Of a stretch of 64,000 bases of DNA, positions 1-11,430 are shown in pieces (the stretch's first letter is position 1; every line of letters begins with the position of its first letter). Origin of the DNA: Gonocerus acuteangulatus (lineage: Eukaryota; Arthropoda; Insecta; Hemiptera; Coreidae). The notes under the pieces were generated by a model. That model was given only the letters and a program-made list of their open reading frames with translations, did no database searches and was not told the origin of the DNA. The stretch lies in assembly GCA_946811695.1 (NCBI GenBank), contig OX328123.1, forward strand, positions 17,822,213-17,886,212. The letters are read 5' to 3'. The position numbers and the translations under genes were made by a program.

Positions 1-560
1 ATTTTTTATTTATTTTTCAATCCGAAGTGCCATTTTGTTTACTGTCAGGTTCATTAGGACCTCGGTAGGAGAACCCCAACGCCTGACTCTACGTCTCTAA
101 GAGGATGGGAGGATCAGGTATTATTTTCAGTTTTGGATTTTCCAGTTTCCTATGATTTCAATTTATATCTGCAGGCTCCTAACTGAATAATTAGTTATTT
201 TCGCTTTGCGGGCTGGCGTGCCATGTCCATAAATTGTTGAGGTTTGAGCATCTTTTACTATTTCGATGGCTTCTCGGATAATTCTTCCTCGCTTGTTTGA
301 TGCATTGTAAAGAACATATCGCACTAGTATATCTGAGGTGACACAACTCAAAAATCGGTGTTTTTCAGTGATGACTAGGAAAGACATGATCCGTCAAAAC
401 CTTTTGATAGTTCAGAGCTTGTACTACAGAGGGCACTTGTCTCACTCTACCTTAATTCCCCCTACATAGGCAGTTGTGTCACTTTTATAAATACTAATGC
501 GATATGTTTAATCAAACTTTATGGAGTTATACGAGTAAAAGAAAAGCTCTTCGATAACTG
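1..560. other. unassigned stretch
   Basis: I see no supported gene, RNA or mobile element here. The short open frames lack any motif I recognise. It ends at a long poly-T run. Confidence 0.4.
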
Positions 561-571
561 ATTTTTATGTT

Positions 572-611
<40 letters not shown>

Positions 612-620
612 CTTTTTTTT
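572..620. repeat. poly-T tract
   Basis: Nearly pure T run of about 48 bases with one C. It could be the tail of a minus-strand retroelement, but no SINE or LINE sequence is recognisable next to it. Confidence 0.8.
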
Positions 621-733
621 TGTGGTCTTTGAGTTTAATGAATAACGATCCCCTTACTTCCTATATAATTCTTCTAATTCTTCTCAAATAAAAAAGGTAT
701 GCTGTACGTGCAGTGTTCTTGTTGAAAGACTGT

Positions 734-735
<2 letters not shown>

Positions 736-785
<50 letters not shown>
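736..785. repeat. (TA)n microsatellite
   Basis: Roughly 25 TA units, directly abutting the 3' end of the minus-strand dispersed repeat at 786-1400. Other copies of that repeat also end in short TATATA. Confidence 0.95.
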
Positions 786-788
<3 letters not shown>

Positions 789-1400
789 CCTGTTCGCTCT
801 CTAGGTAGAAGACGAAAGGTCCGATTTTGATGAAATTTGGTACAAAAATCCGTCACCCAATTTGAAAGGTCAAGTTCGTTAACCAGCAAAATCCGTCCAC
901 TGGAAGATGGCGTTTGGGGCGAAATTCGCGCAAAAAAATCGTAACGCTTACGTTTTTGAGTTCATAAGCTTGTAAGCACTCGTTTTATAGGCTTCTTGGG
1001 CTAGGAAAACGAATGAAACCATTTTCAAGGCGATAGCGTTAACCGTTTTCGAGAAAATTGGAAAAATAGTTTTTGAATACCGTTTTTGGTTTGGATACTT
1101 AGAATCATGGGATTCAGTTGAAACATTTTCTGCATGTTCTACTTTTATCAAAACTAATATGTTGAAATTTGTGTTACGTTTGGAGTTAAGAAAGGGTTAG
1201 AATAGAATATTTTATTAACAGACATAAATAGTTTTGGTAACTTTGTATACTTTCCTTAATATCTCGAAAAAGGTTGAAAATCTTGGTAAACGAAAGAATA
1301 CCATTAGAAAGCTTACTAAATGCTCTACAAAAAAGTTTCTGATGAAAGTTTTGATTAGGCGATGTCAATCGGAGAAATAAGTGCTTAAAACTTTAAAGTA
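786..1400 (-). repeat. dispersed repeat family Y
   Basis: Read on the minus strand, this matches segments at 10615-11130 (minus), 31690-32265, 33545-34060 and 36100-36745 (plus) and 41180-41290 (minus). Hallmarks are a 'cgaatttcg' block, 'ggttaacgaacttgacc', 'tttcatcaaaatcg' and a terminus near 'gaacagacaaatatata'. A microsatellite-like tail preceded by an ATCAAAATCG block resembles 3' ends of arthropod non-LTR elements, but no coding part is attached, so the class is uncertain. Confidence 0.7.
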
Positions 1401-1479
1401 ATTGATTTCGCTTATTCGAACTGTTCTCTTTGTCTGTTTTTATTCCTTGTTATTTTTTAACTGCTTATAGTTGGATAAT

Positions 1480-1808
1480 GTATTTGATAATAAATCAGGT
1501 TAAGAAAAATAAGAAAAACAATTTAATCTTAGAGATATGGATTTCCAAGATATAGCTTTTCAACTGCCTAGCGGGGTCCTTCCTAGGGCGGGGACCCATC
1601 CAGGTAAGATCGTAAATAAGACCTTTCTTGAAAGTAAAGATGGAACTGTCAACTTTGGTCCTCCTCTGCCTCCCGGCACTTTCAATGCTGACGAAGGCTA
1701 CCAATGAGTAGCCGAAACGTCCTAAATATAGATTTTTTAACAAAAATCCTATTGAGGTTTCTTTAGCCGAATCCCAACCATTCCATCTTTACTTATCACC
1801 TCGACGGC
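1480..1808 (+). mobile_element. Penelope-like terminal segment, family A
   Basis: The last 130 bases match the right arm of the foldback at 22688-23448: hammerhead core, 'atagattttttaa', 'ttgaggttt', 'tagccgaatcccaacc' and the end 'cacctcgac'. It is split at 1808 by a hAT-type element, and the displaced end continues at 2827 ('taacaatctaatc'). Upstream of the hammerhead the sequence diverges from the other A copies. Confidence 0.7.
1683..1727 (+). ncRNA. hammerhead ribozyme motif, family A
   Basis: CTGACGA at 1688-1694, stem II strands GGCTAC and GTAGCC around a short loop, GAAAC at 1714-1718, then GTC as cleavage triplet ending at 1721. Core residues are intact. Stem I pairing is weak (essentially one G-C pair), so this copy may cleave poorly. 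Order and size fit the minimal type I hammerheads known from Penelope-like elements. Confidence 0.65.
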
Positions 1809-2818
1809 CAGAGTTGGGCATAATTTTATTTATAAATAAAAATACGAATTTATTCGTACTTCATATATTTGTGAATACGAATATAAATAAATTCGTACTT
1901 CATATATTTGTGAATACGAATATAAATAAATTCGTATTCATAAGTGTGAATACGAATTTATTTTTATTCACATATATTAAATATAAAAATACAAATAAAA
2001 TTTTATTCGCAAATTTTTCTGCGAATAAAAATAAATTCACAGAAAAAATTGTAAATAATCACAAAAAATGTGAATATTTACAAAAAATCAAATGATTACA
2101 AAAAAAAATTACATTAAAATATACGAATAAAAATTTATTCACATTATAATTTGTGAATAAAAATTTATTCACAATAAAATTCGCAAATAAATTATGAATT
2201 TATTCGTATTAAGATAATATTACGAAGGTGATCTTTTTTTTTTTTTTAAAGGCGTTAAACGTCTAGGTTATTAGCGCCTAGATTTTTTGTTTACCCCGAG
2301 TCCGCCGCGGGACCACCAGCCATGCTGCAGGGACACAGTTTGTCATCTGTACCTCCATAAAAAAAAAAAAAAAAAAAAAATAAAAATCACCTTCAATAAC
2401 TTTCGTAATATCATTTTAATACGAATAAATACATAATTTATTTGCGAATTTTATTGTGAATAAATTTTTATTCACAAATTATAATGTGAATAAATTTTTA
2501 TTCGTATATTTTAATGTGATTTTTTTTGTAATCACTTGATTTTTTGTAAATATTCACATTTATTGTGATTATTTACAATTTTTTCTGTGAATTTATTTTT
2601 ATTCGCAGAAAAATTTGCGAATAAAATTTTATTTGTATTTTTATATTTAATATATGTGAATAAAAATAAATTCGTATTCACACTTATGAATACGAATTTA
2701 TTTATATTTTTATTCACAAATATATGAAGTACGAATTTATTTATATTCGTATTCACAAATATATGAAGTACGAATAAATTCGTATTTTTATTTATAAATA
2801 AAATTATGCCCAACTCTG
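1809..2818. mobile_element. hAT-type foldback element with 8-bp TSD
   Basis: Begins CAGAGTTGGGCATAAT and ends with its reverse complement, and is flanked by identical 8-bp duplications TCGACGGC (1801-1808 and 2819-2826). The two arms of about 420 bp are near-perfect inverted repeats of AT-rich words around TACGAATTTATTCG. CAG-x-GTTGGGCA termini and 8-bp duplications are typical of hAT elements. The arms encode nothing real; mirrored 93-codon frames are by-products. The paralogue at 23417-23448 shows the empty site. Confidence 0.85.
2248..2358. mobile_element. SINE-like core inside the hAT foldback
   Basis: Between the arms lies poly-T, then 'ggcgttaaacgtctagg..attagcgcc', a diverged version of the SINE tail found elsewhere in the window, then a GC-richer segment ('gagtccgccgcggg') and poly-A. 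It may be a SINE that inserted into the loop, or a third kind of SINE head. I do not recognise the head. Confidence 0.4.
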
Positions 2819-2949
2819 TCGACGGCTAACAATCTAATCTTCATGCTTTCTAGAAATGTGGACCTAAAATAATAACAGCTTCTATTTTAATCATTTTAAA
2901 TGAGTCTAGAGATAAGAACGGAACCGCGCTAAGATGATGCAGTTCCTGC

Positions 2950-3395
2950 GAGTCGGACTTTTATTATCTAGGGACTTGTTGTAAGCCTCTTTTAATACTA
3001 AATGTGATTGTAATTTTTCATTTGAAATGGGCAATTCTGAGTTCAATATACGACTCTGAAGAAGTTGTGGTGGGCTAAAATCCAAATCTGCTACAGGAGC
3101 ATTCCTGTAATTTAGAAGAAAAAGGTTGAAATCTTTCTTACTCTCCTGTCATTTGCTCAGCACATTTTTCACGATCCCCACAGCGTTTTCAGTTAGTCCA
3201 TTTGATTTAGGATAATGGGGGCTGGATGTTATGATCTTAAAACCCCATTCTATTGCAAAGTTTTGTAATTCTATGCTACCAAAGGGCATGTTATCTGCAA
3301 CTAGTGGAATCCCAAACCTGGCAAATATATCTTTAAATTTAGAAATAACTGCAGTGCTAGTTTGTGCATGAAGTTTCGACACCTCAATCCACCCC
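2950..3395 (-). pseudogene. Ty3/gypsy-type integrase fragment
   Basis: Minus-strand translation gives an integrase core C-terminal half: FGIPLVADN (second catalytic D in the ADN), then WGFKIITSSPHYPKSNG and LTEN (glutamate in the catalytic position), spacing consistent with D,D35E. One in-frame TGA follows VLSK. Reading continues after it into NYRNAP..SPPQLLQSRIL, the usual post-core region of gypsy integrases. The first catalytic Asp, zinc finger, RT and LTRs are absent. The 5' side breaks at a C-run next to the satellite; the 3' side breaks where a short dispersed repeat begins ('gcgagtcggacttttt' type, also near 12000 and 32985). Confidence 0.8.
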
Positions 3396-3410
3396 CCCCC
3401 CCCCCCCAAG

Positions 3411-4263
3411 TCTATTGGGTTGCTAAACACACATCCTGCTAATCATTCTAACGAAGATTGCTGCCCTAGTCTATTGGGTTGCTACACACACAGTCTGCTA
3501 ATCATTCTAACGAAGATTGCTGCCCAAGTCTATTGGGTTGCTACACATACAGCCTGCTGATCATTCTAACGAAGATTGCTGCCCAAGTCTATTGGGTTGC
3601 TACACATACAGCCTGCTGATCATTCTTTCGAAGATTGCTGCCCAAGTCTATTGGGTTGCTACACACACAGCCTGGTAATCATTCTAACGAAGATTGCTGC
3701 CCAAGCCTATTGGGTTGCTACACACACATCCTGCTAATCATTCTAACGAAGATTGCTGCCCTAGTCTATTGGGTTGCTACACACACAGCCTGCTAATCAT
3801 TCTAACGAAGATTGCTGCCCAAGTCTATTGGGTTGCTACACACACAGCCTGCTAATCATTCTAACGAAGATTGCTGCCCAAGTCTATTGGGTTGCTACAC
3901 ACACAGCCTGCTAATCATTTTATCGAAGATTGCTGCCCAAGTCTATTGGGTTGCTACACACACAGCCTGCTAATCATTCTAACGAAGATTGCTGCCCAAG
4001 TCTATTGGGTTGCTACACACACAGCCTGCTAATCATTCTTTCGAAGATTGCTGCCCAAGTCTATTGGGTTGCTACACACACAGCCTGCTAATCATTCTTT
4101 CGAAGATTGCTGCCCAAGTATATTGGGTTGCTACACACACAGCCTGCTGATCATTCTTTCGAAGATTGCTGCCCAAGTCTATTGGGTTGCTACACACACA
4201 GCCTGCTAATCATTCTAACGAAGATTGCTGCCCAAGTCTATTGGGTTGCTACACACACAGCCT
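3411..4263. repeat. 59-bp satellite, about 14.5 copies
   Basis: Unit begins 'tctattgggttgctacaca' and repeats every 59 bases (3411, 3470, 3529 ... 4237). Variants: 'ctaacgaag' versus 'ctttcgaag', and 'tcctgc' versus 'gcctgc'. Identity between units is high, so the array is young or homogenised. It starts directly after the C-run that ends the integrase relic. Confidence 0.97.
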
Positions 4264-4368
4264 TTCTTTCGAAAATGTATTTAATTATGGTATGCTCGCT
4301 AATTTAATTTACAGTAGGAAGGTGAAGAAAAAGAAATTTAAAAATACTATACCTATTCAAAAAGTCCG

Positions 4369-5266
4369 TCACGCAGGAGCTGCATAACTAAGCACTTTTC
4401 TCAGAATTTGGGTAGTGTAGACTGCTTTCCAGAACAATTTGCTTAAAATATCCTACATAAATAAAATAAAAACATGAATAGTTCTCTTTTAAATTTGTAA
4501 TGAGTAACTGATCAATTATTAATTTGCTTCCAGAGTTATGTTTACACATGGTACCTATTGCACTACGTAATAAATACAACAAACCTCATATTATCGTATT
4601 TTGATGTAACGCAGGAACAGGATACAGTCACTCTAGTGGTAGAAAGCGCTCCTTGCGGCGGCTTTGTGAACCTACGTCTGGCGGGCTTTTCTATTGAAAT
4701 ATATTACAAATTAAACCCCCGCTTTCCGATTGACCGATTCAGCTCATTTTTACAACACTTCTTTCTCATGAGTTACCCACGACGTATACCGCGTTTCGTT
4801 ACAATACAGCAGAAATTACGACCGGTATGAGTATATTAGGAATTTGGGTCCGGATTAAACCCCCCCTTCTAATGAACCGATTTAGTTTATTTTTACAACA
4901 CATATTTACCTGTAGATTACCACTACGAATACCGAGTTTCGTCCAAATATACCAAAAATCACGGCTGGTAGTGGCGAATTGGTATTGTGTGTCCGGAGTA
5001 AACCCCCCCCCCTTCTAATGAACCGACTTAGTTTATTTTTATATCTCACTTTTCTCTCTATATTACCACTACGAATACCAAGTTTCGTTGAAATATAACA
5101 AATATTACGGCTGACATAGTCAAATTAGTGTTTTGGGTTTGGGGTAAACCCCCCTTCCGGTGGACCGACTTTGGTGGTTAACGAACTCGTTCAATCGTTT
5201 GCTAATTGAATGCTATATACCAAGTTTCGTGACGAAAAAACAAAAACTCTGTCCGCTACCGTGTTA

Positions 5267-5337
<71 letters not shown>

Positions 5338-5457
5338 ACCGGGGGTCATTTTCGGTGTCTACTAGGTAGGATCGATAAAGATGTGAAGAAATTTTTCAAA
5401 AATGCCGTGATGAGTCCAACCTCAATAGCTACTTTCCTTCGGAGGAAAGTGCTAAAA
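4369..5457 (+). mobile_element. long dispersed repeat L, copy 1
   Basis: About 1.09 kb, repeated with high identity at 59503-60597 in the same orientation. Starts 'tcacgcaggagctgcat' and ends 'cggaggaaagtgctaaaa'. Near the ends AGCACTTTCCTC occurs in inverted orientation, a short subterminal inverted repeat. Inside are three diverged direct repeats with a period of about 143 bases (ACCGAxTxAGxTxATTTTTA near 4734, 4877, 5020), then a (TA)n tract. No coding capacity; likely a non-autonomous DNA transposon, class unresolved. Confidence 0.75.
5274..5332. repeat. (TA)n microsatellite inside repeat L
   Basis: About 28 TA units. The second L copy has its own (TA)n at the same internal position with a different length. 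Confidence 0.95.
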
Positions 5458-5544
5458 TGAATTTATAAGTACATTTTTTTGTTTGTTGGTTTTTTTAGGG
5501 GAAATATGGATTTTATTAAATTTTCCGGGTGTCTGTAAACAACA

Positions 5545-5572
5545 ATGATCTTCGAAAGAATGATTAGCAGCT
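5545..5572 (-). repeat. inverted relic of the 59-bp satellite
   Basis: Reverse complement reads 'gctaatcattctttcgaag', matching the satellite at 3411-4263. It lies about 90 bases beyond the end of repeat L, on the far side of it from the array. Confidence 0.7.
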
Positions 5573-5804
5573 GTTCTGCTCCCATAAATGTGATAATGGA
5601 TTCTTTATGTTTGACCGAGAAAATCTGGTACATACGGTACAAGATTCAACGAAATTTTTTAAATCATAGTTAATACTTGGCCAATAAAATTAATTATCAG
5701 AGAGTTTTTTTTCATTTTTTTGTAGCCCAAAAGGGTCTCGTGTAATAAATTCAAAATATATTTTCTCAATTTCATGGGAACTACAACCCTCTTTGAATAA
5801 TATC

Positions 5805-6660
5805 CTGTCCGCTGCGCCATGTTATATTAAAGAAATATATTCTTGAAAAAAGAAACACAACTTTCTTCAATCTATTTTATACTAGCTGAATACCCGTGCT
5901 TCACCACGGCCGATAAGAATTTTTTGTATACTTATCATTCGTTTTCCTACGTTAAGGAATCTTTAGCACAAATTTCGCTCCAAAAAACATGTTCCAGTAA
6001 ACGGATTCAACTGGTTAATGAACTTGACCATTTAAATGAGAAGAAAGATTTTTGTACCAAATGTTATCAAAATCGAACCATTTTTGAACCGATGAGGAAC
6101 TTCTTAATAATTCAAACCCCCCTAAAAGTACGTATTGTCCGTGCAAAATTTCAAATTTTTGTGTCAAGTGGTTCGGGATAATATTACCTCAGATGGGCCA
6201 TCACCAGGGCGTAAACTCTATGAGGGACAAAATCACATTTTATTTCTAGTAATTCAAGGACTTGCATCATAGTGGAAATTAACCTCAATTAAAAATAACA
6301 CTAAGGAATAGATGTACGGTAACAGCTGTTCTATTATCGTCCTAGCAACGCATACTACCTGGGCTTGCCTGCTCTAACCCGCTAAAACTTTAAACCACTC
6401 CAAAAATACTTAAAAATTCGAATATCAAAAAATCCTTTCTTAGTGAGTGCCTACGTTATATAGGGAGTGTCCATGCAAAATTTCCAAATTTTCTGTCGAG
6501 CGGTTTGGGCTGGGCGTTGATAGGCCAGTGAGTGAGTGGTATTTGACAAATATATAGTAGATAACATCTGTTTCTAAATTCAATAATAAAAACAAGAGCC
6601 TGTATGCAATACATAAGATGTAATAAATTCTAACTCTAACCATAACAGCTTATGTTATAC
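5805..6660 (+). repeat. family E fragment split by element X
   Basis: 'gccatgttatattaa' to 'ctattttatact' (5815-5882) and 'aacatctgtttctaaat' onward (6565-6660) are two halves of a block that is contiguous at 20450-20620 and 27845-27970. The interrupting piece 5884-6563 is element X. Confidence 0.65.
5884..6563 (+). mobile_element. element X, copy 1
   Basis: Starts 'tagctgaatacccgtgctt' and ends near 'gtgagtgagtggtatttg'. An inverted, diverged copy lies at 62640-63302. A CTAGCTGAxxxCCG start is common in arthropod repeats. No protein fragment is convincing. The family E block around it gives an empty-site comparison. Confidence 0.6.
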
Positions 6661-6689
6661 AAATTTCTACAGGCACACACAAAAAAGTG

Positions 6690-7300
6690 ATATTTTCCAA
6701 AGACACCATACATATATATTCTTAGGTATTTCGACACGCTGAATCCGAATACGGAGTCCGTTTCAGCCCATCACGTCAGGCTTAAGGGAATTTAAAGTTC
6801 AACTTTCCTCTGAAGTCGTTAAAGAAGAAATAATTAGATCTTCCATGGTTTTGAGGATCTCTGAATTCAAATCCGAGGTCCGTTTTACCCCATCATCGCA
6901 AAATGAAGGGCATATCAAGGAAAAATATGTTTATTTTGCACAAAATGAATTTTTGTCTGAAAGAACGGAAAAGAAGAGGGAAAACGTTCTTTCAGAATTT
7001 GTAGTAAAAAATTCACTACGTGTAAAATAAAAATAATTGTCATTGAAATTAACTTGGTTTGCGCCGATATGGTGAAACAGACCACGGATTCGAATTAAGC
7101 GACCCTCAAAACGATGGAAGCTCTAGTTATTTCTTCTTTTACGAGTTCATAGGAAATTTCAGCTTTAAATTCCCTTAAACTTGACGTGCAGGAGTTAAAC
7201 AGACTCCGTATTCAGCGTGTCGAAATACATAAAAATAAATACATGGTGTCTTTGGAAAGGACCGCCTTTTTTGAGTGTGTGTGTGTCCCTGTGTAATTGA
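6690..7300. mobile_element. foldback element
   Basis: The left arm ('ggtatttcgacacgctgaat' near 6725, 'cagcccatcacgtcaggctt') is mirrored on the right ('cttgacgtgcaggagttaaa', 'attcagcgtgtcgaaatac' to about 7228). Outermost parts 'tccaaagacacca' and 'tggtgtctttgga' also pair, at about 6698 and 7243. Arms are roughly 110 bp with an inner diverged second pair. No coding sequence. Confidence 0.7.
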
Positions 7301-8067
7301 CGACAATTTACCAATTTTTTTTTATGTATCCTTTTAAAATATGTGCTTCCGAGGACTTTGCCTAAGTTAGACAAGTCCCCGGAGACGGAGCTATCATTTA
7401 GAGCATGTACTAATTTCCTGAGTCACGTTAGGGAAGAGAAAGTCCCGTTAAAAAGTATGGTTTTGGTCCCTGGGGACTTCATTGACGATTACCCCCTGTC
7501 GTCGGGTCAGATGTCCTCCCTCCCCCTATTAGGGCGAACCCGCACCATAAGGCCTGTCCCAAAGCGTAACGACTCCCTATACACATAAATCTTTTTTAAT
7601 GCCGCCCCTAACACGGCAGATTAGATATCGGGCGTGTTTAAAACGATACCCTCAGAGCAACTGGTCCCCATGATAGTCTCTGGATACCAGGGGTTCGAGG
7701 CTTTTTGTTCCGCAAATACTGGCGAACAGCTGTAGCTGTTAATTTGGTGTTTTGCAAACAAACAGGAGATAACAATGCTGTGTTATGAAGCCAATCTATC
7801 TAATTGGCAGGCCATCGCAGCTAAAAAAATACAGTTTATCCAAAAATTTTTTTTTTAAATATCAATGTACTTTTGGACTTGATATTACGGGTTGAATAAG
7901 ATATCCACATAATATCCAACAACTAGCAGCAGTTAAAAAAAGTTTTGTTAAAAATCTTGCTTGGCACTATTTTGCCCGACCCGTTCAATTATAAACTTAA
8001 TAAAAAATAAAGCTTGCCATTTTATTCCTTACCAAAATTTTACTATTATCATTATAATTGTTAATAT
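7301..8067. other. no assigned feature; one unrecognised frame
   Basis: An 81-codon plus-strand frame at 7343-7588 is GC-richer than its surroundings and has a fairly protein-like composition, but I recognise no domain and no splice context. The rest looks like unassigned intergenic or intronic sequence. Confidence 0.25.
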
Positions 8068-8860
8068 ACAGGATGTATCTAAAATTAATGAAAATCCTTC
8101 ACACGGTGAAACTATACAAAAAATGTAGTTCACACATTTATATCTCACCCCGTTGCTTCATCATTTGTCAGCGGTGTGACCAGGTCTCGTGAGTGAGTTC
8201 TGTAAGGACGCCAGTTGTAAGAACGTTCTAATTTTCGATGCATCTTCTTTTTTTTTCAACTTTTATGTAAGTCTTATTAAAATCATTAAATAGCAATTTC
8301 ATCAAGAATAATTTTCATTTTTTTCCTACTAATATCAGGAAAATAAACTTAATAATACTTTGGTATGTTTTTTTCACCCTAGAATTCCAATTACATTATG
8401 AAATTGGAAGATAATCTCAGTTCGGAGTATACTGTTGGAAAGATTATTACATTTTACACCTTTTGTGAGATTTGGCAGTCTGCAGGATTTTTTTGTAAGA
8501 GTAGTAACTTTCGAAATGTTGTCGCTAACCAGAAGCTTTTATTCATTTCTACTTTTTAAACTTATATTGTGAATTGAATGATATGTTTGTAAACTTTGGA
8601 TGTCCATTGGCCTTAAAGTAAATTTAATTGTGATGTCAAAAATGCAATGAAACGTTGAAAAAAATACGTACAAGCTGAGTAAATTGGAGTTGTTCTACAA
8701 AAAAACACGTCTGTTTTTTTGTTTTTTTTTTCTAAAGAAACTTTATAAGTTCATATGTCTGGGGTGGAGTGGGATAGAAATGGGTGGTGTTGTACTGCAT
8801 TTTTTGTCTAGTTTTACCCCCTAGAGTATTGTCATTAACTAGCGATTCACCCTGTATATG
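8068..8860. mobile_element. candidate non-autonomous DNA transposon
   Basis: Both ends read outward-in as ATACAGGxTG...TTAATGAxAAT...ACTAxACAAAAAATG, an imperfect TIR of about 60 bases. Parts of the interior resemble 13905-14040 and 14540-14600. No transposase is visible. I could not confirm a target duplication. Confidence 0.5.
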
Positions 8861-9408
8861 GAAATGACTCGGATATCTCAAAACTAACAGCCTAAAGGAT
8901 ATTATGAGAAGCTTCCGCAAAAAGGGCCAAGTCATAAATGGGCAGAAGGTTCTCCTAAGTCTCGTTACAACATGAGAATACAGGTCTGTTTCGTCGTTAC
9001 ATTACATACGAGTGCGTTAGAAAACTGTGTCCTATCCGAAGCCTGGTTAAAATAAGTTGATCTCGTCTTGTTTTCAGAATTAGTCTAGTCCGTTTTCCAG
9101 TTATTTAATGCACTTTTTTGGGGGGGGGCTAATTTGTATTATTCAGTTCATGTAATTTTTTTCGGGCCAGGTGCAGTTTTTGCCAGTACCTCAGAGCTCC
9201 GTGAAATGCATTCTTGTCCAAGTAGTCAAAACATTGTGATTTCTTTGTTTTCTGAATACCCGCTGAGTTGAATATATGCTGATGCATTTCGACTGCGTCT
9301 CTATTTTAAGCAGGGGAGGCGATAATGAAGTAAGCTTTATTATTTTAAAATGTTATTTGGGCTTCCTAATCAAAATATTGCAATTATTATTAACCCATTT
9401 GAGACTGA
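8861..9408. other. no assigned feature
   Basis: Unassigned; contains a 10-base G run at 9119-9128. Confidence 0.3.
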
Positions 9409-9640
9409 GAGCCACTTTCGTGATAACGGGCTGGCATGGCCAGTGGCTTGATAGCCACTTTCGTGACAACGGGCTGGCATGGCCAGTGGCTTGATAGCCA
9501 CTTTCGTGACGACGGGTTGGCATGGCCTGTGGCTTGATAGCCACTTTCGTGACAACGGGCTAGCATGCCCCGTGGCCTGATAGCCACTTTCCTGACAAGG
9601 CTATTTCTTCGCTTCGGGACTGAAAGCCACCGGTGTGACA
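9409..9640. repeat. 43-bp minisatellite
   Basis: 'gccactttcgtgacaacggg' repeats every 43 bases (9411, 9454, 9497, 9540, then decaying). Each unit contains the palindromic 'tggcatggcca'. GC content is well above the flanks. Open frames across it on both strands are repeat artefacts. Confidence 0.95.
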
Positions 9641-10614
9641 GCTTTTTACGATATCTAGCTGTACGTTTTTCAAGCTCTAGTCACTTCAGTATCCGCTAGA
9701 GCTCATATAAATGTAGTTTGAGTCTATTGAAAAGAGGTTTCCCTTTGCCAACCGGTCTTTTTGCGTAGTTCTGATCCCTCTGAAGGTTCTTATTTGCGTG
9801 TTACTAGTTGCTGTGTACATAGAGATGATATTCCGTACGTATTGTACCAACGCCGAGATATTTGACTTGATATTATTTTTTACAAAAATATATTTCAAAA
9901 ATTGTTTGATTAAGTAAAAGGGCCTGAAGCCCAAAATGAGAAAATGCTAACGGACAACTTTTAAAGAAATAATAACGAAAGCGTAATAGGAGAAATGAGA
10001 AGAGACGAGCTGTGGAGGCACAGCTATTTTAATGTGTTCCTTTGGAACCAAGAGGTTGAAACGGGCTCCGCTCCACGGGCGTCTAAGGTATTGCCCATTC
10101 ATAAGAGTTAATAAAAAATAGTGATTTATAATAATTAAAGATTATTAATTATAACAATGATTGGAGCCCCTAGGAGCTTTGAAATAATCTATTTAACCTC
10201 TCCCGCCTCGTCTCGAGATGCAACAAAGACGATATATCGTTGAGTATCGATCCTATAAACGCCCCTACTACAAAGGGGCATAATCCATTGATGGATCAAA
10301 GCGAGTACCGCCTATGTATAATTGACTGCTAGTAGAGGGTTAATAATCTTGGAGTAATTAAATGCCGTGTTGTAGCATACATAAACACCGCCTCGATATG
10401 GTAGCTCAATAATAGTACTGACTACTATAGCAGGCTGAATCCTTTAGTGCTGTCCTCAGAAATTATTGCACTTGGTACAATATAGATTAGGGGCGTATAT
10501 GACACTTGGCGGGGTTATTGTACAAGACAGTTTTAGCACGTTATAGGGAAGAAACACGCTAAAGAATTTGACATCTTTAGGCAATTCTGAAGTTCTAACT
10601 AGAAACTTTCAGGA
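9641..10614. other. no assigned feature
   Basis: No gene, RNA or transposon end recognised. Confidence 0.3.
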
Positions 10615-11130
10615 TCAAGAATATTTTTTTGGCCGAATAAAAACGTAGTGCTTACATTTATGCATTAATAGGCTTGTCGGTACACTGGGTCTAGGTTTTC
10701 TAACATAATAAAACGAATGAAACCATTTATAACGCGATATCTGTATCCGTTTTCGAGACAAGTGGATACAAATAGTTTTCCTAATCAATTTTGGGTTTGA
10801 GTGTTGAAGAGAGAGATTGATTCGGCCAAAAATTGTTCCAGACATTTTACATTCATCCAAAGTGAGATATTTAAATTTTGGTTACGTTTGGTGATAAGGA
10901 AGTAAATATAATATTTTATTAACATTCATAAGTAATTTTGGCATTTTTGAACATTTTCTTAAATATCTCGAAAACGGCTCGAAATCCTGGTAATTAAAAG
11001 AAACCATTCGAAAGCCCACCAAATTTTCTACAAAAAGGGTTTTGAAGTAATTTTTGATTGGACGATCTCATTAGGAGAAGTCAGTACTTAATTCTTCGAA
11101 AGTGTTTGTTTCGCTTATTTGAACGAATGG
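10615..11130 (-). repeat. dispersed repeat family Y
   Basis: Minus-strand copy of the central part of family Y ('atctcgaaaacggctcg', 'cgttttcgag'), without the microsatellite end. Confidence 0.65.
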
Positions 11131-11214
11131 GAACGCTTTCCTCAGTATTTAATTGTTTTTTTGTTCTTTAATAACATTTAACAGCATTTTTATTGTTGCC
11201 TTATTGAGCTCATG

Positions 11215-11430
11215 GGCGTATATAAGAGGGGCTGAGGGGGTTGCAACGCCCCCCCCCCCCGCCCCCCGAAATTTTGTTTTGTTGAGATCATTTTACGTTA
11301 TAAAAAACCTATAACAACGAAAAATGTCTTATACATTTACCCTGGTCTATTAGATGTCCAGAGGACCTTAAAACCCACCATTTTACACTAAAATATTTAA
11401 AATTTCCCTACACCTCAAATGCCAAGGTGC
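11215..11430 (+). repeat. dispersed repeat W, copy 1
   Basis: A C-run followed by 'cgaaattttgttttgttgag', 'aacgaaaaatgtctt', 'accctggtctatt' and 'gaggaccttaaaacccacca'. An inverted copy, including the homopolymer run, is at 50460-50605. Class unknown. Confidence 0.7.

Noticed and set aside
1814..2813. Two mirrored 93-codon frames
   Set aside because: They are translations of the arms of the hAT foldback; composition follows the AT-rich repeat and no motif is present.
3411..4263. CRISPR array
   Set aside because: Uniform 59-bp tandem units without unique spacers, in a eukaryotic context; it is a satellite.
9353..9587. Three overlapping frames repeating SHWPCQPVVTKVA
   Set aside because: Reading through the 43-bp minisatellite in different frames.
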